6,028 nucleotides of DNA from Clostridiaceae bacterium. GTDB taxonomy: Bacteria > Bacillota_A > Clostridia > Acetivibrionales > Acetivibrionaceae. Location: the NCBI GenBank assembly GCA_012513545.1, contig JAAZCB010000918.1:1-6028 (forward strand). Reading direction: 5' to 3'. Shown here piece after piece: positions 1 through 5,336 of this stretch (within the stretch, counting starts at the first letter, position 1; every line of letters starts with the position of its first letter). The translations under genes and the position numbers were made by a program. The notes below the pieces were generated by a model, which saw only the letters and a list, made by a program, of their open reading frames with translations, made no database searches and was not told the DNA's origin.

Positions 1-1188
1 CTTGTAATGGTTAACGATTTTTCAACCGAAAAAATGAAGGCTGCGGATGTTAGTGCTGATGGAAAAGTAAACAGCAGCGATTTGGTGCTCATCAAACGGT
101 ATATCCTCGGATTGATAACTATTTTTCCGGCAGAAGAAGCACTTGAGGAAGGGTGGGTACCATACCAGCTTAATGAGAATCAGGTTTCCTTCTCTGTAAA
201 AAAAGACGAGGCTGGTAATTATATAGCTAGAGTATTACTTACATTTCCAAGTTCAGGTTACAGAGTAACTTATAACAATGAAGTTTTAGAAGGACTTCCT
301 GTAGCGGGTGATCCCGATGGAGCAACTGTTATTTTCAAGGGTGGCTATGCCCAAGTAGAAGCATACAAAGGACCGGCATTGACTGTTATTACGACAAAAG
401 AGCTAACATATAATCTTGGGAAAGTTAACCCTGGAACATATAGGTTTTTGTTTGCTTCAAATGGTTTTTCAAAAGACTTTCTGTTTAATGTTGAGGAAGA
501 AGAAAGATGGATACCTTATCAGCTGAATAAAGACCAGTTAGTCTATTCACTCGAACAAAATTCAGAGGGTAATTATATAGTTAATGTGAAGATGACATTT
601 CCGAGTGGAGGGTTCAGGGTAGATTATACCGATGAGGTATCCAAGGAATACTATGTATTGCCGGAGGATGGTGCAAGTATAGGTTTTAGTGGAAATGCCA
701 ATGTGGAAACATGGACTGGGAATGCACCGGCAGTCATGGTGACAGAAGAGCTAAAGTATACAATTGGTAAGCTGGCACCGGGAAAATATAAATTTATACT
801 AAAGGCAGACCAGTTTGTTGATAGTTTTGTGTTTGAAGTCAGTGAAAGACAAAGCGATATCTGGGAGTGGTACATTCCTTCAACTGATGATGTAAGTTTT
901 TTTGTTCAAAAAGAAGATAATGGTAAATGTTTTGTTGTATTTGCTGTAAATTTACCGACCGATGATTATTACAGAGTTGAATATAGCGACGAACTGGCAG
1001 TAGCAGCTGGAGTATTTCCTGATGGAAGCACACTGATGTCATATATACCTGTTCTAAATCCGGTATTCTATAGGTATGATGGAGAAGCAGAAGCGATCAA
1101 AACACTGTATTTGAAATATACTCTATCTTGTCCTGGTAATCAAACATTTAAGTTTTTGGGCATACCTTATAGTTTTGAGGTTAAATAA
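1..1188 (+). CDS. Dockerin-containing protein with three C-terminal repeats, 5' truncated
   Basis: The frame is open from the first base, so the true start is upstream; the ATG at 7 is probably internal. Counting codons from base 1, residues 16-27 form a dockerin calcium loop (D16, S18, D20, N24, D27, i.e. the D-x-S-x-D-G-x-V-N-S-S-D pattern). It is followed by the typical helix LVLIKRYILG at 28-37, with S25-S26 and K32-R33 where type I dockerins carry their cohesin-recognition residues. This is probably the second half of a dockerin whose first half is off the left edge. Dockerins plug proteins into cohesin-bearing scaffoldins, so the product is probably exported and cellulosomal. Three related units follow, at about 52-169, 170-289 and 290-395, rich in alternating hydrophobic residues and probably beta-sandwiches. 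I do not recognise the family. No catalytic domain is visible; one could lie upstream. A dockerin with about 350 residues after it is less usual than a C-terminal one. The stop is TAA at 1186-1188, followed by a terminator-like hairpin. Confidence 0.88.
   Translation, partial: LVMVNDFSTEKMKAADVSADGKVNSSDLVLIKRYILGLITIFPAEEALEEGWVPYQLNENQVSFSVKKDEAGNYIARVLLTFPSSGYRVTYNNEVLEGLPVAGDPDGATVIFKGGYAQVEAYKGPALTVITTKELTYNLGKVNPGTYRFLFASNGFSKDFLFNVEEEERWIPYQLNKDQLVYSLEQNSEGNYIVNVKMTFPSGGFRVDYTDEVSKEYYVLPEDGASIGFSGNANVETWTGNAPAVMVTEELKYTIGKLAPGKYKFILKADQFVDSFVFEVSERQSDIWEWYIPSTDDVSFFVQKEDNGKCFVVFAVNLPTDDYYRVEYSDELAVAAGVFPDGSTLMSYIPVLNPVFYRYDGEAEAIKTLYLKYTLSCPGNQTFKFLGIPYSFEVK
154..1185 (+). repeat. Three tandem ~118-120-residue protein repeats of unknown family
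   Basis: Each unit opens with a W-[VIY]-[PI]-[YP] stretch: WVPYQLNENQ at codon 52, WIPYQLNKDQ at codon 170 and WYIPSTDD at codon 290. Next come GNYI-type and TFPSSGYRV / TFPSGGFRV / NLPTDDYYRV segments. A Y/L-rich strand (ELTYNLGKVNPGTYRF, ELKYTIGKLAPGKYKF, YLKYTLSCPGNQTFKF) follows, and each unit closes on a hydrophobic strand ending in F-x-V. Units 1 and 2 are clearly similar; unit 3 is more divergent, shorter and ends at the stop codon. The strand pattern suggests an Ig/fibronectin-like fold, but that is inference from sequence texture. At the DNA level the units are well diverged, so this is an old duplication. Confidence 0.75.
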
Positions 1189-1237
1189 GATATACGGGAT
1201 ATGGGTGCTTTGTAATACTTATTTGGCTTATATGGTG

Positions 1238-1284
1238 TTCCTGTAGGAAATGTTCTGAAGTCTTGCATTTCCTGCAGGAATTTT
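1238..1284 (+). terminator. Probable intrinsic terminator after the dockerin gene
   Basis: TTCCTGTAGGAAATG (1238-1252) pairs with CATTTCCTGCAGGAA (1266-1280) in a 15-bp stem with a single G-U wobble and a 13-nt loop. TTTTAATTTAA follows directly. It lies about 50 nt past the stop codon, on the correct side for the upstream gene. The U-run is only four long before an AA interruption, so termination may be imperfect. Each arm is itself (nearly) self-complementary, so other folds compete. Confidence 0.6.
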
Positions 1285-1421
1285 AATTTAATCAGTTGTT
1301 AAAAATGAAGGAAATGAACTCCTGCTTGGGAGGGGGTTGTGTTTGGAAATAGCTCATATTTCAGGTGGAAATAAAAATGTATTGCACAAAATATCAATAT
1401 AATTGACAGCACAAGGTACAA

Positions 1422-1437
1422 GATCTTAATTAAGATC
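1422..1437. promoter_or_regulatory. 16-bp perfect palindrome upstream of the promoter
   Basis: GATCTTAATTAAGATC reads the same on both strands without a spacer. It sits 21 bp upstream of the -35 hexamer at 1459, a place where a dimeric regulator could bind. A TTGACA at 1403-1408 lies just before it but has no good -10 at normal spacing. A regulatory role is inferred from position and symmetry only; AT-rich DNA produces palindromes by chance more often than average DNA. Confidence 0.35.
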
Positions 1438-1458
1438 AACAATAAAGTCAATATATTA

Positions 1459-1487
1459 TTGAAAATATATGTTAATCTGTATATAAT
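1459..1487 (+). promoter_or_regulatory. Sigma-A-type promoter of the large fibro-slime gene
   Basis: TTGAAA (1459-1464), a 17-nt spacer and TATAAT (1482-1487) match the housekeeping consensus in 11 of 12 positions with ideal spacing. The -10 is followed by AAAGGGCG, which puts transcription start near 1494 and leaves a leader of about 150 nt. The paralogous gene downstream has the same hexamers, the same spacer length and the same AAAG after the -10, which raises confidence that both are used. Confidence 0.7.
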
Positions 1488-1591
1488 AAAGGGCGTAACA
1501 GGAGTAATTTTCATTAATAATACCTGTATATATGTAGCTGTAAAAATATTTTGAAGGGTATATATAATATATTATTTGTTGGACTATATTA

Positions 1592-1608
1592 TTGGGGATA
1601 ATCCTCAA
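1592..1608 (+). promoter_or_regulatory. Leader inverted repeat, copy 1 (TTGGGG-N5-CCTCAA)
   Basis: TTGGGG (1592-1597) and CCTCAA (1603-1608) pair with one G-U wobble, and A1598-T1602 extends the stem to 7 bp over a 3-nt loop. The element ends 38 nt before the start codon, inside the predicted transcribed leader. An equivalent element lies exactly the same distance before the next gene (5282-5298). There is no U-run after it, so it is not a terminator. It could be an mRNA-stability or translation-control hairpin, or a DNA operator. Confidence 0.45.
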
Positions 1609-1646
1609 CAAAATCTTAAATTATTATTATAAGGGAGTAATTATCT

Positions 1647-4600
1647 ATGAAAAAGAAACTATCAGTTTTACTGACTTTAATGTTGGTATTTAATGTTTGC
1701 TGCTTTTTGCCAGTTGTAAACGCAGCAGATGGAGACACTATAGCACTGAATGCAATAATTCGCGATTTCGATCCGGTTAACGACGAGCGTCCTGAACTTA
1801 ATCATCCTGATTTTGAAAATTCGGCCTACTTTGATACAGTTGCAACAGGAGCTGTAAAATCCGTACTCGGCAAAGATAATACCCCGGTATATGCTGACTC
1901 GGGATATTCACAAAAAATAATTACGAGTGCAGATTCATTTTATCATTGGTTTCATGATACTTCGAAGAATCTAAATATTCCATACAAAATGGTTTTTACT
2001 AAATCAGGGGACAGATATGTTTTCGATTCCAGTTCAACGGGTGGATTTTTTCCAATAAACAATAAAGGTTTTGGGAATTATCAGGACAACAAGAATTATC
2101 ATTTTACACTCGAACTGCACACCAAGTTTGAATACAGGCGCGGACAGGTTTTTGAAATCGCAGGAGATGACGATTTGTGGGTATTTATCAATGGAAAGCT
2201 TGTAGCAGATATGGGGGGCATTCATGAAACCCAGACCAGAAATATAAATCTTGACAGCCTTGGATTGACAGCAGGAGAAGTCTATGGTTTGGACGTGTTT
2301 TTTGCTGAAAGGCATGTTGTTGCCTCAAATTTGAAGATTTCTACAAATTTATTCATGGGGTCTAACAGAGCGCCGGAAGCTGATGCAGGAAAAAACCAGA
2401 GTAAGAACACTGACGGGACTACTGTTACAGTAACCCTTGATGGAAGTGACTCAGAGGACCCGGATGGAGATGAATTAACCTATACATGGAGAAATAAGGA
2501 AGGTAACATTATAGGAAGAGGAGTGTCCCCTAAAGTGGAGCTTCCTTTAGGAAAAAATATAATAACTCTTACAGTTTCGGATGGAGAAATGACAGATACT
2601 GATACAGTAGAAGTAACAGTAATGACAACAAAGGAAGCTAAACCTGTAGCTGATGCAGGAGATGACAAAACGGTAAGGACAGATGGATCAAAAGCAACAG
2701 TAACACTTGACGGCAGCAGGTCAATGGATCCTAATGGGGACAGTCTTACATATAAATGGAAGAATGAGAATGGAGATACCCTTTCATCAAAAGTTTCACC
2801 AAGTGTACAGCTTCCTGTAGGCAAAAATGAAATAACACTTACAGTCTCTGACGGTAAAAATACTGATACTGATAAAGTAGTTATAACAGTTACAAAGAAC
2901 AGGGCGCCGACAGCTCATGCAGGGGATGATCAGAGAAGGGATGTTGACGGGTCAAAAGTAACGGTAACCCTTGATGGCAGCCGTTCAACAGATCCTGATG
3001 GCGATAGCTTGACCTACAAATGGACTAATGAGGATAATAAAGTAATAGGAACAACAGTAAGACCAAATGTTGAACTTCCGGTAGGAGAGAATACAATAAA
3101 ACTTACTGTGTCTGACGGGGTGAATACAGCCACTGACAAAGTAGTCATAAAAGTTGTACGGATAAATGGACCTGTAGCAAATGCAGGGGATGACCAGAAA
3201 AAGCTGACTAGTGGAAAGTATGCGGAAGTTACACTTGACGGAAGTCGTTCGTGGGATCCTAATGGAGATAAGCTAACCTATAAATGGACAGATGAAGATG
3301 ATAACACAGTAGCAACGGTAGTAAAACCAACTGTGAAGCTCCCGGTTGGGAAAAATGAAATAACACTTACTGTATCAGACGGAAAGTATACTGACAAAGA
3401 TACGGTTGTTATCACAGTGGAAAAGACAAGTGCACCGGTGGCTGATGCAGGAGACGATCAGACAAAGGAAACCAGCAAGTCAAAAGTATCGGTAACGCTT
3501 GACGGAAGTGATTCTAAAGATCCCGACGGGGATAAACTAACCTATAAATGGACAGATGAAGATGGCGATACAATAGCAACGGGAGTAAAGCCAACTGTAG
3601 AGCTTCCGGTAGGAAAACATACTATAAAGCTGACAGTTTCGGATGGAGTCAGCACAGATACAGATACAGTCGTTATCAATATTAAAAAGATTTCATCAAG
3701 TTCGTCAGACAATCAGTCCAATAACAGAACTCCTGTGGCAAATGCGGGAGAAGATCAGGTAATAGATACTGACAAAAGCTCAGTATCTGTAAAACTTGAC
3801 GCAAGCAAGTCATATGATATTGACGGAGATTCACTATCCTACACATGGAAGGATTCATCGGATAATGTGATAGCAAATGGTGTCAAACCAAGTGTAACTC
3901 TAGAGGAAGGCATGCACACATTGACATTGGTGGTGTCTGATGGAAGTTCATCATCTGTAGATACCGTTACAGTTATTGTTGGTGATGATGAGATATCAAA
4001 TAATGTTGAAGATGTTGCTGTTGCTTTGACAGCTAATAAAAGCAAGGTCGAAGAAGATAAAGAGATAACACTTACAATAAAGTATGTAAATAAATCCAAT
4101 ATTGAAGTGGAAGATGCATATATAGAATTAAAAGTGCCTAATGGTGTTCAGGTAGTGGATAAGGGAAATGGAAAACAGTCAGGTAATAAGATTACCTGGG
4201 AAATTGGAGACCTTGATGGAAAGGAAAAAGGTCAGATTAAGTTTAAGGTTAAATCGGATAATCTGGATAAAGCCGATGTTATTAAGGAATTTGTTGTAAC
4301 TATTCTTAGTGATGATTCAGACCTTGCAAATACTTATGATGATTCCTCAAAGCTGGGAATAATGTTTTACTCGAACAGGTATGATAATGAGCATGTACGC
4401 TATATACTGGGCTATCCTGACAATACTTTCAAAGGGGAACGCAATATAACCCGCGCTGAAACGGCAGTTGTATTTGCAAGGATAATGGAGCTTAAGGATT
4501 TAAAATTGACAAATAATACCCAGTTTGTTGATGTCAAGTCTGATTTCTGGGGAAGGGAACATATATATAAAACCGTTCAGGTTGGTTTGTTCAAAGGTGT

Positions 4601-5024
4601 TGACAGTACACATTTTAATCCTGATGTACCCATTACAAGGGCTGAACTTGCAACTGTTATCGCCAACTACCTTAAAGTATCAAGGTCAAGTAAGCAAAAA
4701 CCTTATGAAGCAACCTTCAATGATACTAAAAACCACTGGGCGTCGGGTAATATTGAGGAAATTGTCAGGTATAATATTGTGAATGGATACGAAGATGGTA
4801 CATTTAGACCGGATAAACAAATAACCAGGCAGGAAGCAGTAGTAATGATTAATCGTATGCTTTACAGAGGTCCATTGACAAAGGTGGCAAATTCTTTCCC
4901 TGACATTAAAAGCGGACATTGGGCTTTCGGCGATGTTGAAGAGGCTGTCAGGTCGCATGAGTTTGAGATGAACAGCAATGAAATGGAAGAAATGATTAGA
5001 AACATAAATGATTCTATCTGGTAA
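1647..5024 (+). CDS. Fibro-slime domain surface protein with six PKD-type domains, DUF11 and SLH anchor
   Basis: This is a complete 1125-residue exported protein. The ATG is set by AAGGGAG 9 nt upstream (1631-1637) and a signal peptide (KKK, hydrophobic core, likely cut after VNA at residue 26). Residues ~30-235 are a fibro-slime domain, with IRDF at 38-41, HPDFE at 53-57 and AGDDDLW at 172-178 followed by VFINGK. The DD-x-LW-x-x-x-NG pattern resembles the PA14 core that binds calcium and sugar in some adhesins. Six PKD-type domains span 240-778, each with a DGSxSxDPDGDxLTYxW-like strand and a LTVSDG-like strand; a Ser/Asn linker at 683-693 precedes the last. A DUF11-like domain covers ~788-886. 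SLH modules follow at ~905-950, 959-1012 and 1022-1074, with TRAE at 935-938, TRAE at 997-1000 and TRQE at 1060-1063, then a partial SLH-like tail (FPDIKSGHWAFGDVEEA) from 1084. SLH domains normally bind secondary cell-wall polymer, so the head probably points outward. An adhesive role is inferred. No catalytic motif was seen. Confidence 0.93.
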   Translation: MKKKLSVLLTLMLVFNVCCFLPVVNAADGDTIALNAIIRDFDPVNDERPELNHPDFENSAYFDTVATGAVKSVLGKDNTPVYADSGYSQKIITSADSFYHWFHDTSKNLNIPYKMVFTKSGDRYVFDSSSTGGFFPINNKGFGNYQDNKNYHFTLELHTKFEYRRGQVFEIAGDDDLWVFINGKLVADMGGIHETQTRNINLDSLGLTAGEVYGLDVFFAERHVVASNLKISTNLFMGSNRAPEADAGKNQSKNTDGTTVTVTLDGSDSEDPDGDELTYTWRNKEGNIIGRGVSPKVELPLGKNIITLTVSDGEMTDTDTVEVTVMTTKEAKPVADAGDDKTVRTDGSKATVTLDGSRSMDPNGDSLTYKWKNENGDTLSSKVSPSVQLPVGKNEITLTVSDGKNTDTDKVVITVTKNRAPTAHAGDDQRRDVDGSKVTVTLDGSRSTDPDGDSLTYKWTNEDNKVIGTTVRPNVELPVGENTIKLTVSDGVNTATDKVVIKVVRINGPVANAGDDQKKLTSGKYAEVTLDGSRSWDPNGDKLTYKWTDEDDNTVATVVKPTVKLPVGKNEITLTVSDGKYTDKDTVVITVEKTSAPVADAGDDQTKETSKSKVSVTLDGSDSKDPDGDKLTYKWTDEDGDTIATGVKPTVELPVGKHTIKLTVSDGVSTDTDTVVINIKKISSSSSDNQSNNRTPVANAGEDQVIDTDKSSVSVKLDASKSYDIDGDSLSYTWKDSSDNVIANGVKPSVTLEEGMHTLTLVVSDGSSSSVDTVTVIVGDDEISNNVEDVAVALTANKSKVEEDKEITLTIKYVNKSNIEVEDAYIELKVPNGVQVVDKGNGKQSGNKITWEIGDLDGKEKGQIKFKVKSDNLDKADVIKEFVVTILSDDSDLANTYDDSSKLGIMFYSNRYDNEHVRYILGYPDNTFKGERNITRAETAVVFARIMELKDLKLTNNTQFVDVKSDFWGREHIYKTVQVGLFKGVDSTHFNPDVPITRAELATVIANYLKVSRSSKQKPYEATFNDTKNHWASGNIEEIVRYNIVNGYEDGTFRPDKQITRQEAVVMINRMLYRGPLTKVANSFPDIKSGHWAFGDVEEAVRSHEFEMNSNEMEEMIRNINDSIW
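2364..3980 (+). repeat. Array of six PKD-type Ig-like domains, 88-residue period
   Basis: The units begin near residues 240, 331, 418, 507, 595 and 694. The conserved Pro of each opening motif falls at 243, 333, 421, 509, 597 and 696, so the spacing is 90, 88, 88, 88 and 99, the last widened by an 11-residue linker. Each unit runs from [AV]-x-AG-[DEK]-[DN]-[QK] through DGSxSxDPDGD (DASKSYDIDGD in the sixth) to LTVSDG. The classic WDFGDG signature is replaced by YxW, as in K319L/REJ-like PKD variants. Units 4 and 5 share a 28-bp identical block (3273-3300 and 3537-3564, offset 264 bp), so they are probably the most recent duplicates. The acidic DPDGD loop may bind calcium and stiffen the stalk; this is inferred. 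Confidence 0.88.
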
Positions 5025-5040
5025 ATAAAATCTATATAGA

Positions 5041-5074
5041 AAAAGAGGCTGTCTTTAAAGGCGGCCTCTTTTTT
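5041..5074 (+). terminator. Intrinsic terminator of the large fibro-slime gene
   Basis: AAAAGAGGC (5041-5049) pairs with GCCTCTTTT (5064-5072). TGTC/GGCG extends the stem to 13 bp with two G-U pairs, closing on a TTTAAA loop (5054-5059). The 3' arm runs into a six-T stretch (5069-5074). It begins 16 nt after the stop codon. This is a textbook Rho-independent terminator. Confidence 0.92.
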
Positions 5075-5080
5075 ATAATT

Positions 5081-5096
5081 TTATTTATATAAATAA
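5081..5096. promoter_or_regulatory. 16-bp AT-only palindrome upstream of the second promoter
   Basis: TTATTTATATAAATAA is perfectly self-complementary and ends 7 bp before the -35 at 5104. It does not share sequence with the palindrome at 1422-1437. It may be an UP-like AT-rich element, a regulator site or chance, since it contains only A and T. Confidence 0.2.
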
Positions 5097-5103
5097 GTTT
5101 TTG

Positions 5104-5132
5104 TTGAAAAAATTTACCTATACATTTATAAT
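5104..5132 (+). promoter_or_regulatory. Sigma-A-type promoter of the second fibro-slime gene
   Basis: TTGAAA (5104-5109), a 17-nt spacer and TATAAT (5127-5132) followed by AAAG repeat the layout of the promoter at 1459-1487 base for base in the hexamers. Transcription start is expected near 5139, giving a leader of about 198 nt. It lies about 30 bp past the upstream terminator, which fits independent transcription. Confidence 0.7.
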
Positions 5133-5281
5133 AAAGATATATTAGGATAAATGGTAATTTTATTTATATTATTGATTAAGATGTATATAAGGCTTTAATG
5201 TATATTCATTATTAAGATATTCGTTTTTATTTTCTTTAATTTCCAATTTTTTTGTGGTTTTAATTTCTGTAGATATGTTTT

Positions 5282-5298
5282 TTGAGGTATGGCCTCAA
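5282..5298 (+). promoter_or_regulatory. Leader inverted repeat, copy 2 (TTGAGG-N5-CCTCAA)
   Basis: TTGAGG (5282-5287) and CCTCAA (5293-5298) are perfect inverted repeats. T5281-A5299 gives a 7-bp stem over the 5-nt loop TATGG. The element ends 38 nt before the start at 5337, the same distance as copy 1 at 1592-1608. The loop sequences differ while the arms are kept, which suits either a structured RNA or a protein binding site. Confidence 0.5.
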
Positions 5299-5320
5299 AG
5301 ATAATATATATAAAAAATAT

Positions 5321-5327
5321 AAGGGAG
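5321..5327 (+). promoter_or_regulatory. Ribosome binding site that decides the start of the second fibro-slime gene
   Basis: AAGGGAG lies 9 nt before the ATG at 5337 but only 3 nt before an in-frame ATG at 5331. The paralogue has the same AAGGGAG with a 9-nt spacer and no equivalent of the upstream ATG. Both facts favour 5337, giving an MKKSLS start. Confidence 0.8.
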
Positions 5328-5336
5328 TTAATGTCT

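Larger units (their letters stand above)
1189..1646. other. Intergenic region upstream of the large fibro-slime gene
   Basis: This 458-bp AT-rich stretch has no convincing gene. In order it holds a terminator-like hairpin for the upstream gene, a short CTCC/GGAG inverted repeat near 1319-1334, a 16-bp palindrome, a sigma-A-type promoter, a roughly 150-nt transcribed leader and a leader hairpin. A 71-codon minus-strand frame (1299-1514) crosses it. Its translation is low-complexity and Ile/Leu-rich, as expected from AT-rich DNA, and it lies over the promoter, so it is not annotated. Confidence 0.7.
5025..5336. other. Intergenic region between the two fibro-slime genes
   Basis: This 312-bp AT-rich stretch contains no gene. 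It holds the terminator of the large gene, an AT-only palindrome, a sigma-A-type promoter, a leader of nearly 200 nt and a leader hairpin, so the two paralogues are probably separate transcription units rather than an operon. I see no recognisable riboswitch or tRNA in the leader. Confidence 0.75.

Noticed and set aside
1403..1436. TTGACA as a second promoter upstream of the palindrome
   Set aside because: The -10 at 17-nt spacing is TTAATT, only three matches, and the better TAAGAT is at 22 nt. The promoter at 1459-1487 is far better.
1299..1514. 71-codon minus-strand frame encoding an Ile/Leu-rich hydrophobic peptide
   Set aside because: It lies across the promoter of the large gene, has only a weak AGG upstream of its start, and its hydrophobic composition is what AT-rich DNA yields by chance.
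1500..1554. Possible 13-codon leader peptide: AGGAG, 8-nt spacer, ATT start, stop TGA
   Set aside because: It needs an ATT initiation codon, which is very rare. No codon bias or attenuator structure supports it.
1689..1703. Lipoprotein signal at the Cys-Cys pair (residues 18-19) in the signal peptide
   Set aside because: The preceding residues FNV do not fit a lipobox, the Cys pair lies in the hydrophobic core, and a normal VNA cleavage site follows. The SLH domains already supply anchoring.
2364..3980. Regular repeats as a CRISPR or mobile-element array
   Set aside because: The 264-bp period is in frame, encodes recognisable PKD-type domains and has no short identical repeats with unique spacers.
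4525..4782. 85-codon plus-strand frame inside the large gene
   Set aside because: It overlaps the SLH-coding region in another frame, and the SLH reading is strongly supported by motifs.
5331..5336. ATG at 5331 as the start of the second fibro-slime gene
   Set aside because: The ribosome binding site would be only 3 nt away, and the paralogue's start aligns with the ATG at 5337.
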